DNA from: UBA2336 sp965227265 | GTDB lineage: Bacteria > Bacteroidota > Bacteroidia > Cytophagales > Cyclobacteriaceae | DNA length: 64,000 nt | Reading direction: 5' to 3' | NCBI GenBank assembly: GCA_965227265.1 | Contig: OZ245738.1 | Location: 3,658,001-3,722,000, forward strand | Part shown: piece after piece, positions 55,977 through 64,000 of the stretch | Numbering within the stretch: the first letter of the stretch is position 1 | Layout: each line of letters opens with the position of its first letter | Notes under the pieces: model-generated | Told to the model about the DNA's origin: nothing | Seen by the model: only the letters and a program-made list of their open reading frames with translations | The model's database searches: none | Position numbers and translations under genes: made by a program

Positions 55977-56996
55977 TTATTTCTTATAATATTCTTTATA
56001 CCAATCGATAAATTTTCCAATACCGGTTTCAATAGAAGTATCAGGCTTAAAGCCAACCGCTTGTGTTAAGGCTTCTACATCGGCAAATGTTTCAGGCACA
56101 TCGCCTTCCTGAATCGGCAATAAATTTTTAACAGCTTTCTTGCCAAGCTTTTCTTCAATGACTTCTATGAAGCGAAGCAATTCTACCGGACTATTGTTTC
56201 CGATGTTATATAATCGATACGGTGCAAAGCTGGTAGCTGCATCAGGCGTTACACCACTCCACGTGGCATCGGGTGTTGGCACAGTTGGGATTAATCGTAC
56301 AATACCTTCAACAATGTCATCTACGAATGTAAAATCACGTTTCATTTTACCGTGATTATAAACATCGATTGGCTTTCCCTCCAGAATTGCTTTCGTGAAA
56401 ATGAAAAGCGCCATATCCGGCCGACCGTAAGGTCCGTAAACAGTGAAGAATCTTAAGCCAGTAGTAGGTAAGTTGTAAAGCGCAGAATAGGTGTGCGCCA
56501 TTAACTCATTTGATTTCTTGGTAGCTGCGTATAATGAGATCGGATGATCTACATTATGATGCACCGAGAAGGGCATATTTTTATTTGCTCCATACACCGA
56601 ACTTGATGAAGCATAGACTAGATGCTCTACTTTGTTATACCGACAAGCTTCAAGGATATTCAGAAATCCATGCAAGTTACTTTCAAGGTATGCGTATGGA
56701 TTGGTAAGTGAATACCTAACGCCTGCTTGTGCGGCAAGATTAACAACGTACTTAAATTGATTTTTTTCGAATAGAGAATCAATACCCTTTTTATCCGTGA
56801 GCTCAAGCTTGTGAAAGGTGAATCCCGCAGTTTGTTTAAGTATGGCAAGGCGCGATTCTTTCAGGCTTACTTCATAGTAGTCGTTCAGGTTATCGATCCC
56901 GGTAACGGCATAGCCCAGGCTGCAAAGTTTTTTCGAAAGGTGAAATCCTATGAAACCTGCAGCCCCGGTAACGAGAATAGAGTGCTTTTCCGCCAT
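55977..56996 (-). CDS. NAD-dependent epimerase, UDP-glucuronate 4-epimerase-like
   Basis: A 339-residue short-chain dehydrogenase-fold epimerase. NAD site VTGAAGFIGFHLSKKL, DNLNDYYEVSLKESRL (the typical UGlcAE segment), AAQAGVRYSL, SSSSVYG, YAATKKSNELMAH and FFTVYGPYGRPDMALF. This is the CapI/LspL group that interconverts UDP-GlcA and UDP-GalA. First gene of the minus-strand glycan locus, with a TAGTTTTG box at 57019-57026 upstream. Confidence 0.93.
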   Translation of the reverse strand: MAEKHSILVTGAAGFIGFHLSKKLCSLGYAVTGIDNLNDYYEVSLKESRLAILKQTAGFTFHKLELTDKKGIDSLFEKNQFKYVVNLAAQAGVRYSLTNPYAYLESNLHGFLNILEACRYNKVEHLVYASSSSVYGANKNMPFSVHHNVDHPISLYAATKKSNELMAHTYSALYNLPTTGLRFFTVYGPYGRPDMALFIFTKAILEGKPIDVYNHGKMKRDFTFVDDIVEGIVRLIPTVPTPDATWSGVTPDAATSFAPYRLYNIGNNSPVELLRFIEVIEEKLGKKAVKNLLPIQEGDVPETFADVEALTQAVGFKPDTSIETGIGKFIDWYKEYYKK

Positions 56997-57018
56997 CTGT
57001 CAATGATAAAAAGGACAG

Positions 57019-57026
57019 CAAAACTA
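57019..57026 (-). promoter_or_regulatory. Candidate -7 box of glycan locus
   Basis: TAGTTTTG on the minus strand, an exact match to TAnnTTTG, 22 nt before the epimerase start. No TTG at the normal distance was found. Confidence 0.4.
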
Positions 57027-57096
57027 ATAAATTTGATCAGGATTCGAGGATTGAAGGATTAACAGATAATTTCACGCATTAAATAGCAAACCTGGT

Positions 57097-57759
57097 TTGA
57101 AAGGCGTTTTTGAACTTCTGCGGAAGGATTTTTTACTTGAGCTGAGACGTAAGTCGGTGATTGCCGGATTGGGGCTATACTTGTTTAGCCTGATCTTCAT
57201 TTGTTACCTCACGTTTAATCTACAAGTAAATGCTATTAATGCCATCACCTGGTCAGCTTTGTTCTGGCTGGTGATTTTGTTTTCGGTAGTGAACAGTGTT
57301 GCGAAAAGCTTTATAGGCGAGCGCAAAGGTGTGATGATCTACTACTATACAGTAGCAAGTCCGCAGCAGATACTTGTATCCAAGATTATTTATAACACCT
57401 GTCTTTGTTTGCTGATTTCGTTTAGTGGATACTTGTTGTTTTCCCTTTTCATATTTAACCCAGTTCAAGATCAATTGCTTTTCTTTGTCGCTTTAGTATT
57501 AGGCTCTATTGGGTTTTCGGCTTCGTTAAGCTTCATCTCGGCAATCGCTTCAAAAGCGAACAATAGCAATGTGCTAATGGCTGTTCTTAGCTTTCCGGTA
57601 GTGATCTCTATTTTATTAATGACGATTCGCGTTACAAAAAATGCCGTTGACGGGATTGACCGATCGGCTAGTCTGGATGAGATACTAAACCTTGTTGCAA
57701 TAAATTGTATTGCCGGTGCGCTTGGGTATATTCTCTTCCCGTATATTTGGCGGAGTTGA
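57097..57759 (+). CDS. ccmB: Heme exporter subunit CcmB
   Basis: A 220-residue membrane protein with six helices; start TTG 57097. Seen: LLRKDFLLELRRKSV at the N-terminus, FWLVILFSVVNSVAKSFIGER, YYYTVASPQQILVSKIIYN. These fit CcmB, the membrane part of the CcmAB ABC complex that drives release of heme-loaded CcmE. The CcmA ATPase gene is not adjacent in this window. Its stop lies in the first copy of a 15-bp repeat shared with the start of ccmC. Confidence 0.9.
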   Translation: MKGVFELLRKDFLLELRRKSVIAGLGLYLFSLIFICYLTFNLQVNAINAITWSALFWLVILFSVVNSVAKSFIGERKGVMIYYYTVASPQQILVSKIIYNTCLCLLISFSGYLLFSLFIFNPVQDQLLFFVALVLGSIGFSASLSFISAIASKANNSNVLMAVLSFPVVISILLMTIRVTKNAVDGIDRSASLDEILNLVAINCIAGALGYILFPYIWRS

Positions 57760-57793
57760 TTTGAAAATTTGAAAATTCGTTGATTTGAAAATT
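57755..57793 (+). repeat. 15-bp direct repeat spanning ccmB stop and ccmC start
   Basis: GTTGATTTGAAAATT occurs at 57755-57769 and 57779-57793. The first copy carries the TGA stop of ccmB, the second the TTG start of ccmC. An extra TTTGAAAATT unit partly overlaps between them. Confidence 0.7.
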
Positions 57794-58459
57794 GCAGGAC
57801 TTTGGTGGAAAATATCAGCAGTAGCATTGTTGCTTTATGTGCATGTGGGTGGTATGCTTATGGAAGTTCCCCGGCTTAACATTTTGAATGAAACTATTCG
57901 CGCCCTTTATTTCCATGTTCCCATGTGGTTTGGCATGGTACTGATGTATACGCTTTCTGTTTATTATGCTGTCAAACACTTAAGAACCTCGCTGCATGAA
58001 TATGATACAAAATCAGTTGAGTATGCGAATGTTGGAACTGCTTTTGGAATTTTAGGTATGCTTACCGGAATGTTATGGGCGCATTATGCCTGGGGAACGT
58101 TTTGGCATGGAGATCCTAAACAAACAGGCGCGGCAATCGCATTGCTAGTATACTTTGCTTACTTCGTTTTACGCGGTTCGTTTGAAAACCATGAGCAACG
58201 CGCACGTTTAAGTTCGGTGTACAACATTTTTGCGTATGCTGCGATGATTCCGTTGTTGTTCATCATTCCGAGGTTATCCAGCAGTATGCATCCCGGTAAC
58301 GGTGGCAATCCGGGTTTCAATGCTTATGATCTTGACAGTAGAATGCGTATGATTTTTTACCCAGCAATAATTGCCTGGTTTTTGGTAGGGGTTTGGATTG
58401 CAACGCTGCGTGTTCGGTACAGAAAGACTAATGAAAAAATTTTAGAATCCGGATTATGA
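57785..58459 (+). CDS. ccmC: Heme exporter subunit CcmC
   Basis: A 224-residue membrane protein with six helices. The tryptophan-rich heme-handling motif is WAHYAWGTFWHGDPKQT, between conserved histidines in YFHVPMWFGM and in SSSMHPG. CcmC loads heme onto CcmE at the periplasmic face. Start TTG 57785 gives the expected N-terminus MKIAGLWWK. It overlaps the ccmD-like gene by 4 nt. Confidence 0.95.
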   Translation: MKIAGLWWKISAVALLLYVHVGGMLMEVPRLNILNETIRALYFHVPMWFGMVLMYTLSVYYAVKHLRTSLHEYDTKSVEYANVGTAFGILGMLTGMLWAHYAWGTFWHGDPKQTGAAIALLVYFAYFVLRGSFENHEQRARLSSVYNIFAYAAMIPLLFIIPRLSSSMHPGNGGNPGFNAYDLDSRMRMIFYPAIIAWFLVGVWIATLRVRYRKTNEKILESGL

Positions 58460-58668
58460 AAAAATATATATACCTCGTTTTGGTAATGCTTCTAAGCGTT
58501 GGCGCTAATGCCCAGGATGCTGAAATGGCAGATGTTATGCGATCAAACGGCAAGATCTATGTTATCGTGGGAATCATCCTGATCGTGCTTGTAGGCCTGA
58601 TTGCATACCTGTTCATGCTCGACCGCAAGATCACCAGGCTTGAAAACAAGCTCGACAACAAAAAATAG
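58456..58668 (+). CDS. CcmD-like small membrane protein
   Basis: A 70-residue protein: hydrophobic N-terminus (signal peptide-like, residues 4-18 to NAQ), one membrane helix at about 35-55 and a charged tail (MLDRKITRLENKLDNKK). Small proteins of this shape between ccmC and ccmE in Bacteroidota are named CcmD family; the E. coli CcmD aids heme-CcmE release. Sequence similarity to proteobacterial CcmD is too short to judge. Starts within the ccmC stop. Confidence 0.82.
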   Translation: MKKYIYLVLVMLLSVGANAQDAEMADVMRSNGKIYVIVGIILIVLVGLIAYLFMLDRKITRLENKLDNKK

Positions 58669-58724
58669 CCTGATCCTTACTGTTAATAACCTGTTAAATC
58701 CCTGCTAATTCAGGGTTTATGGCG

Positions 58725-58732
58725 TACTTTTG
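58725..58732 (+). promoter_or_regulatory. Candidate -7 box before ccmE
   Basis: TACTTTTG, exact match to TAnnTTTG, 24 nt before the preferred ccmE start. The TTG within it would be the start of a nine-residue longer CcmE, which is therefore rejected. No good -33 element. Confidence 0.45.
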
Positions 58733-58756
58733 CCCTGCATTTCAGGCAAGGAAAGA

Positions 58757-59167
58757 ATGAAAAAGTCTCACATTTTTATCATAATCGTTATCGCGGTTTC
58801 TATCGCCATTATTGTGAGCACGGCCGGAGATGCAAGTACGTACGTAACGTTCGATCAGGCTCAGCAAATGGCTGCTGAAGGTGACTCAAAAAGTATCCAC
58901 GTTGTAGGCGAGTTGAAGAAAGACAGTCAAGGTCATGTCGTTGGCATTATGTCAGGCGCAGACCAAGTTTCATTTTCATTCATTATGATTGACGATAATA
59001 AAAAAGAGCAGGTTGTGGTGTACAATGAACCAATGCCGCAGGACTTTATGCGTTCTGAAAAAGTTGTCGTGATCGGAGGTTATTCGGGCGACACATTTAA
59101 AGCGAACAAGATTTTATTAAAATGTCCTTCTAAATACCAGGAACAAAAGCTTAACGCAGGTATTTAA
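58757..59167 (+). CDS. ccmE: Cytochrome c maturation heme chaperone CcmE, CxxxY type
   Basis: A 136-residue protein: N-terminal anchor helix (5-21), then an OB-fold beta-barrel (VHVVGELKKDS, VSFSFIMIDDNKKEQVVVYN, KVVVIGGYSGDTFKANKILLKCPSKYQ). In most CcmE the heme is bound covalently by His of HxxxY; here the corresponding residues are C123 and Y127 (CPSKY). CxxxY CcmE proteins are known from archaea and some bacteria such as Desulfovibrio. The start is ATG 58757. It precedes ccmF by 9 nt. Confidence 0.92.
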   Translation: MKKSHIFIIIVIAVSIAIIVSTAGDASTYVTFDQAQQMAAEGDSKSIHVVGELKKDSQGHVVGIMSGADQVSFSFIMIDDNKKEQVVVYNEPMPQDFMRSEKVVVIGGYSGDTFKANKILLKCPSKYQEQKLNAGI

Positions 59168-59176
59168 CATTTCTGA

Positions 59177-61711
59177 ATGCACTACTTCATCGGCAACCTA
59201 GGCCATCTATTTGTTATCATTTCTTTTGTTGCGGCAGTTGTTACTGCATTCGCGTACTTTAAAGCAACAACATCAACTGACATTACGCTTAAAAATCAAT
59301 GGCTGATCAACGGTCGGACTGGATTTTACATACATGCTGTTTCGGTAGTCGGGATTTGCGTTACGCTGTTCATCATCATCGCCAATCATTACTTTGAATA
59401 TCATTACGCATACTCACATTCAGATAAAAAACTGCCATCGTATTATTTGATTTCAACATTCTGGAACGGTCAGGAGGGAAGCTTTCTGCTTTGGATGTTC
59501 TGGCATGCCGTGATCGGCATCATTTTGATCTTTGTTAATAAATTCTGGGAAGCACCAGTAATGACTGTGTTTGCACTTGTGCAAGCTTTTTTAGCTTCGA
59601 TGATTTTAGGTGTTGTACTTCCGGTAATTGATTTCAAGATCGGCAGCTCACCGTTTATTTTATTGCGCGATGCATTACCCGATCCAATTTTTAAAATTCA
59701 ACCTGATTTTATTCCACAGGATGGAAGCGGTTTAAACCCGTTGTTGCAGAACTACTGGATGGTAATTCACCCGCCAACGTTGTTTTTAGGATTTGCATTA
59801 ACATTGGTTCCATTCTCTTTTTGCATTGCGGGGCTCTGGATTAAAAAATATAGCGAATGGATTCGTCCGGCTTTGCCTTGGTCGCTGGTAGCAGGTGCAA
59901 TTTTAGGATTAGGGATTTTAATGGGCGGCTACTGGGCGTACGAAACATTGAACTTTGGCGGCTATTGGAACTGGGATCCGGTTGAAAACGCGGTTTATGT
60001 TCCGTGGCTGATCCTAATTGCCTCGATTCATACGATGATCACCTATCGCAACAGCGAAACGGCATTAAAAGCTTCGATGATTCTGGTGATCTCAGTTTTC
60101 ATTCTGATACTGTATTCAACGTTCTTAACACGAAGCGGTGTGTTGGGCGATGCTTCGGTGCATTCGTTTACCGATTTAGGGTTATCGGGTCAATTGCTGA
60201 TTTATCTTTTCTTCTTTTTACTGATCGCGATTGTTTTCATTGTGCTTCGTTGGAAAGAAATTCCAACAACAGCAAAAGAAGTTTCAACTTGGTCGCGCGA
60301 GTTTTGGATTTTTATCGGAGCCACGGTTTTGTGTTTAATGGGGTTTCAGGTGCTGATGCCGACTTCTATTCCAGTATGGAACCGATTAATCGAAGCGTTT
60401 GGCGGCAGTTCAAACGTTGCCCCTCCGGCTGAACAGGTAACGTACTATTCCAATTTCCAGATTTGGTTTGCATTTGCAGTCGGGTTGTTATCGGGCATTG
60501 GCCAGTTTTTCTGGTGGAAGAAAATTGATCGTAAGGTTTTATTGAATGACCTGTTTGTTCCGCTCATCGCTTCTTTACTTGCTGCTGTTATTATTATCAA
60601 CGTAGCCAAAACGTACAACATCCGGTATGCATTGTTGCTCTTTGCTGGCTTGTTCACGCTCTTCTCTAATGCAAAGATTTTATTTTCTGTTCTTCGTTCG
60701 AGCCCATCGCTTTCGGGTGGCGCTGTAGCACACATTGGCATTGGATTAATGCTGATTGGCATTATGTTTTCATCGGGTTACTCTAAAGTCGTTTCGTTGA
60801 ATAACACGGGTATGCTGATCTCCAAAGAGCTTTCGGAAGAATTTAATAACGAGAATCTTTTATTGTTTGTGAATGAACCACGCACGATGGCCGGGTACGA
60901 CATTGAATACCTCGGTGAACGGGTAGAGCCAAGACGCAAATCCGGCTATGTTGATAAAAATGATATTGAGACAACACCTGACAAACAAAAAGTATCGGCT
61001 AAGCGTGATATTATCTACAAAGACAACAAACTCTTTAGCAAAGGTGAGGTATTCGAGATCTTTAATGAGAACACCTACTACGAAATAGCGTTTAGTCAAG
61101 GCGGCAAACACAAGTTTACCTTAATGCCACGTTTACAGGTTAATGAGCAAATGGGTACTGTTGCTTCACCTGACATCAGCCATGCTGCAACACTTGATTT
61201 GTATACACACGTATCAGCTCCCATGACGGATGAAGGTAAGGAAGACTGGAGTGAGCGTACAGAAACAAAAGTAAAGCGTAATACAGAATTCTTTCTTAAC
61301 GATTACGTGGCAGTGGTTGAAAAGCTTACTCGGTTAACTGAAATAGGTGGAGAAAAAATTGACACAACATTTATTGCTATCCAGGCTACGATCAAAGTTC
61401 AGGGTGAACGGCAGGATTATATATTCGAACCCATTTTGATTCTGGGCACAGATTCGCGTGGTGGCATTCTAGCTGACGAAATCGGAGATGTCGGATTAAA
61501 AATTTCCTTACTAAATGTTCATCCGGAAACCGATGAGCTGACACTAGGCATTCAATCACGCCAGAAAAACTGGGTTGTGATTAAGGCACTGGAGAAACCT
61601 TTTGTGAACGTGTTGTGGATCGGTACACTCGTGCTGATGACAGGTTTTGGTATTGCGCTCACCCGCAGGTTCAGAGAGTTTAATAAAATGAAAGCAAAAG
61701 GCTTGGAGTAA
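59177..61711 (+). CDS. ccmF: Cytochrome c heme lyase subunit CcmF
   Basis: An 844-residue membrane protein with about 14 helices. The heme-handling WWD-like segment is GGYWNWDPVENAVYVPWL, with NYWMVIHPPTLFLGF and FLTRSGVLGDASVHSF nearby carrying conserved His. A large periplasmic domain (about 560-800) lies before the last helix (VLWIGTLVLMTGFGIAL). It attaches heme to apocytochrome c from CcmE. Last gene of the ccm run; ccmG and ccmH homologues are not seen here. Confidence 0.95.
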   Translation: MHYFIGNLGHLFVIISFVAAVVTAFAYFKATTSTDITLKNQWLINGRTGFYIHAVSVVGICVTLFIIIANHYFEYHYAYSHSDKKLPSYYLISTFWNGQEGSFLLWMFWHAVIGIILIFVNKFWEAPVMTVFALVQAFLASMILGVVLPVIDFKIGSSPFILLRDALPDPIFKIQPDFIPQDGSGLNPLLQNYWMVIHPPTLFLGFALTLVPFSFCIAGLWIKKYSEWIRPALPWSLVAGAILGLGILMGGYWAYETLNFGGYWNWDPVENAVYVPWLILIASIHTMITYRNSETALKASMILVISVFILILYSTFLTRSGVLGDASVHSFTDLGLSGQLLIYLFFFLLIAIVFIVLRWKEIPTTAKEVSTWSREFWIFIGATVLCLMGFQVLMPTSIPVWNRLIEAFGGSSNVAPPAEQVTYYSNFQIWFAFAVGLLSGIGQFFWWKKIDRKVLLNDLFVPLIASLLAAVIIINVAKTYNIRYALLLFAGLFTLFSNAKILFSVLRSSPSLSGGAVAHIGIGLMLIGIMFSSGYSKVVSLNNTGMLISKELSEEFNNENLLLFVNEPRTMAGYDIEYLGERVEPRRKSGYVDKNDIETTPDKQKVSAKRDIIYKDNKLFSKGEVFEIFNENTYYEIAFSQGGKHKFTLMPRLQVNEQMGTVASPDISHAATLDLYTHVSAPMTDEGKEDWSERTETKVKRNTEFFLNDYVAVVEKLTRLTEIGGEKIDTTFIAIQATIKVQGERQDYIFEPILILGTDSRGGILADEIGDVGLKISLLNVHPETDELTLGIQSRQKNWVVIKALEKPFVNVLWIGTLVLMTGFGIALTRRFREFNKMKAKGLE

Positions 61712-61893
61712 TCGAATTACTTTTTTTAACCCAGTTTCCAGACTACATGTATTACTTAAAATGATAACGGATACTTCCCATCAATAGAAAAGCAGGTTAT
61801 CCACATGAGCATAATACCTTTGGTGAATTGAAAACGGAATTCATATCAATCCAACATAATCCCAAGAAGTGCCGGCTGATAAGATGAAATCTC
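61712..61893. other. Intergenic region after ccmF
   Basis: About 180 nt between convergent genes, with a T7 run just after ccmF. A plus-strand TACCTTTG at 61815-61822 is present, but no gene follows it in that direction. Nothing else is recognised. Confidence 0.5.
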
Positions 61894-62589
61894 CTAAGCT
61901 TTAAAATACTCTTCAAGCTCAGCAAGCAAATTGTGACTGCCTTTCAGGTCTTTGAGTACTTTACCTTTTTCAAGTATGACAATCCTTTCGCAGATATCGG
62001 TAACATGATTCAGATCGTGACTTGAAATCAAGTATGTGATGTTACGTTGTTTTCTTTCTTGTTGAAGCAGATTTTTTAGGCGGATTTGTGAAGTTGGATC
62101 GAGATTTTCAAACGGTTCATCCAGCATGATGATTTGCGGATTGCCAATGAACGCGGCTGCGATGCCTACTTTCTTAAGATTTCCTTTAGAGAGATCACCA
62201 ATGTATTTATCCTTACCGATTACCTCTCCGTGAAAAAGCTCTTCAAATTTTTCATAGAACGTTTTAAGATCAGCGTCAGAATAGTTGTGCAGTTTACCTA
62301 CAAATTGAAAGTATTCATTCGGTGTGAGGTAGGGAATTAAAAATCCTTCATCCAGGAATGAACCGACATACGACTTCCATTCATCATTGCCCTGAACATT
62401 CTTTCCGTTGATCTCAACTTTTCCTTCTGAAGGTTTGATCAGGTCGAGAATAGTTCTGAACAACGTTGTCTTTCCGGCACCGTTATTGCCCACCAGGCCG
62501 AAGCTTTCATTTTGTCCAATGAATAGTTCCGTAACATCCAGTACAGGAATGTTTTTATAGTTCTTTTTGAGTGATTGTATTGAAATCAT
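61894..62589 (-). CDS. ABC transporter ATP-binding protein
   Basis: A 231-residue ABC ATPase. Walker A GNNGAGKTTLF (about 35-45), Q-loop region YVGSFLDEGF, signature LSKGNLKKVGIAAAF (degenerate LSGGQ, as in many exporters of the ABC-2 group), Walker B IIMLDEPFENLDP, H-loop SSHDLNH. It lies 7 nt after the DUF5687 permease gene and is its likely partner. Substrate unknown. Confidence 0.94.
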   Translation of the reverse strand: MISIQSLKKNYKNIPVLDVTELFIGQNESFGLVGNNGAGKTTLFRTILDLIKPSEGKVEINGKNVQGNDEWKSYVGSFLDEGFLIPYLTPNEYFQFVGKLHNYSDADLKTFYEKFEELFHGEVIGKDKYIGDLSKGNLKKVGIAAAFIGNPQIIMLDEPFENLDPTSQIRLKNLLQQERKQRNITYLISSHDLNHVTDICERIVILEKGKVLKDLKGSHNLLAELEEYFKA

Positions 62590-62596
62590 AGTGTGA

Positions 62597-64000
62597 TTAA
62601 TCTTTTCTGAATCCTTCAGCCATAGAATATTTTAACTGCTCAAGACGTTTGCTCGTTAAGTTTAAGAAATAAGGTCTTAATAGAATTCCACAAAGCCCCA
62701 CGATCCCAATGGCAAGCAACCCTAAATCAGAGTAGCCAAAAATTTTGAACGGTAAGTAAAATATGTAAGGACTAAGAATCAACGGAATGCTCATCACCCA
62801 CTGTGCAGCTCCGATTCCTTCATAATTCATGGTGCCACCTTTTGATAGATCAATCTTTTTTGGTCCCCACAAAGCAAGGTTTAGAATGATGTAGCTGTTC
62901 ACACCAATATTGAACAAGGCAGCCATGGCATGGTTGAAGACAAGATGCCAACCAAAATATGCATAAGGGATACTTAACAAAAACGCGAACGTAGTTGTAA
63001 CAACCATTAACCAGTATTTTGATTCGATATACTGACGAAGCGAAACCGGACGCGTTAAGGTGAAATCAAAGTGAACGGATTGCCAGCTATACAGGAGTTG
63101 TCCGTAACTAATCATAAAACCTCCAGTAACAAATATGGCAATGAATATAGGGAAACCAGATCCCCCGCTAGTGTATTTATCCTGAGTGTAAAAGAATAGC
63201 CCGTAGAACAAAAACATAAGTGATAGAAACGATACACTACGTGGGCGTTTATTTCTCAGGATAAGTTTAAGTTCCAGGTTTATCCAATTTCCAAGACCAC
63301 CGCTAATTTTTTGAAGGAAAGAAAAGTCTTGTGTACTGCGCGAGACATTTTTATTGAGTTGATTTTCTTCCGGGTAGACACCTTGCAGAAAAAAATTGAA
63401 GTTTGTTACGTATAGCGCGATTAGAATACCAACAATAACAAGTAACAGCAGCACCTGGCTTGCTGCAGCTGAAAAAATAAGCGCTGAAACATCGGAGAGC
63501 CTGAACCATTGATAATAATCAGCAGCCGCCAGACTGGAGAATAAAACAATAAAAATCAGAATGCTCCAAAAGCCATCATCAAGTTTTTTCTTGAACAGAA
63601 TAACGATGTAGTGAAGGCATAAACTGAACGTCCAAATAAAAAGCAGCCAGTTCCAGGCTCCGGCAGTTCCGAATTTTCCAGCCACAACCATAAATGCAAA
63701 TGGTGCGAATAACAGTAACACCGAAAAATTCAATACATGAGCCAGTGACTTAACCAGCAGAAAATTCATGATGCGCGAACGCTTGATGGGCAAATGCAGA
63801 TAAGGCTGAATGTCAAGCACCGGAGCGCTCTGAATCATATAGCGCATTACAAACTCTACTACGAAATAATAAAGCAACAACTTGTTAAGAAATGTAAAGC
63901 TGTCTGATTGATTCAGCCCTTCGGTGATAATATAGTTAAGCCCAAAGCCAAGTGCGAGTGAATACCCGACCATCATCACAACGATAATGCCCATGAAGAC
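62597..64000 (-). CDS. DUF5687 family ABC permease (5' end outside window)
   Basis: At least 465 residues of a multi-pass membrane protein (about twelve helices), partner of the adjacent ATPase. Segments such as PVLDIQPYLHLPIKRSRIMNFLLVKS, LELKLILRNKRPRSV and SWQSVHFDFTLTRPVSLRQYIESKYW fit DUF5687, a Bacteroidota family of ABC-2-type permeases. The reading frame is open to the window edge; ATG 63994 is probably internal because family members have some 30 more N-terminal residues. Substrate unknown. Confidence 0.85.
   Translation of the reverse strand, partial: VFMGIIVVMMVGYSLALGFGLNYIITEGLNQSDSFTFLNKLLLYYFVVEFVMRYMIQSAPVLDIQPYLHLPIKRSRIMNFLLVKSLAHVLNFSVLLLFAPFAFMVVAGKFGTAGAWNWLLFIWTFSLCLHYIVILFKKKLDDGFWSILIFIVLFSSLAAADYYQWFRLSDVSALIFSAAASQVLLLLVIVGILIALYVTNFNFFLQGVYPEENQLNKNVSRSTQDFSFLQKISGGLGNWINLELKLILRNKRPRSVSFLSLMFLFYGLFFYTQDKYTSGGSGFPIFIAIFVTGGFMISYGQLLYSWQSVHFDFTLTRPVSLRQYIESKYWLMVVTTTFAFLLSIPYAYFGWHLVFNHAMAALFNIGVNSYIILNLALWGPKKIDLSKGGTMNYEGIGAAQWVMSIPLILSPYIFYLPFKIFGYSDLGLLAIGIVGLCGILLRPYFLNLTSKRLEQLKYSMAEGFRKD

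Noticed and set aside
55973..56056. 28-residue extension of the UDP-sugar dehydrogenase
   Set aside because: The extension overlaps the upstream epimerase gene, and the Rossmann start MEKVGIIGLGYVG at 55972 is the normal N-terminus.
60004..60432. 142-codon open frame on the plus strand inside ccmF
   Set aside because: It is a shifted frame of the conserved CcmF coding sequence, with no family match or start context.
61815..61822. Plus-strand promoter box TACCTTTG after ccmF
   Set aside because: No -33 TTG at the right distance and no gene or clear RNA structure downstream on that strand.
61894..62589. ABC ATPase as the missing CcmA
   Set aside because: It is on the opposite strand, adjacent to and 7 nt from a DUF5687 permease gene, which is its more likely partner.

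Overview
The window is chromosomal DNA from a member of the Bacteroidota, most likely order Cytophagales. The evidence is a 16S gene of Bacteroidota type with a tRNA-Ile/tRNA-Ala spacer, promoters of the TTG-N17-23-TAnnTTTG pattern, starts without Shine-Dalgarno sequences, a type IX secretion C-terminal domain, a GLPGLI/outer-membrane pair, and many families largely confined to this phylum (DUF4295, DUF2480, DUF5687, DUF6044, DUF6452, DUF6048). Genus is not assignable by eye. Family names come from recognition of the translated sequences, not from a search.

Layout. 1-12.3 kb: envelope proteins of unknown role, ftsY, the rpmB-rpmG-DUF4295 ribosomal operon, a secreted FG-GAP protein with a T9SS tail, murF, a DUF2461 gene and an AsmA-like protein. 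12.4-12.9 kb: tRNA-Val followed by a small GIY-YIG nuclease gene whose 3' end runs into a second, altered copy of the 3' part of that tRNA, then a third, decayed copy. This is the most unusual structure in the window. 13.0-17.2 kb: a YciI-like and an MmcQ/YjbR-like protein, then a MarR regulator and a five-gene redox operon (two pirins, nitroreductase, OsmC, 4Fe-4S protein). Almost the same promoter/operator precedes the regulator and the operon. 17.3-25.5 kb: small envelope proteins, a histidine kinase/response regulator pair, a GLPGLI protein with its outer-membrane partner, and a glycerophosphodiesterase.

25.5-36.0 kb is a surface-glycan locus. It holds a CMP-nonulosonate synthetase fused to a PseG-like domain, a nonulosonate synthase (NeuB family), a GT52-like sialyltransferase, LicC-like and LicD-like genes for phosphocholine-type decoration, a CDP-glycerol transferase-like gene, and a lipid-linked sugar transferase with a multi-pass membrane partner. 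36-40.5 kb: a PfkB kinase, rpmH-rnpA, an S41 protease, tsaB and a DUF2480 gene. 40.6-46.4 kb: one complete rrn operon (16S, Ile, Ala, 23S, 5S) with promoter and terminator. 46.4-48.8 kb: pheS, a 3-hydroxyacyl-CoA dehydrogenase and a Rieske-like lipoprotein that lacks the cluster ligands. 48.8-57.0 kb, all on the minus strand: a second glycan locus with all four enzyme types for UDP-2,3-diacetamido-2,3-dideoxyglucuronate, galE, another epimerase and a WecA/TagO-type initiating transferase. 57.1-61.7 kb: cytochrome c maturation genes (ccmB, ccmC, a ccmD-like gene, ccmE, ccmF), in which CcmE carries a CxxxY heme-binding motif instead of HxxxY. 61.9-64 kb: an ABC ATPase and its permease, which runs off the edge.

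No CRISPR array, prophage, transposase or obvious defence island was seen. Three intergenic sites carry arrays of 7-nt repeats, and two carry REP-like palindromes.
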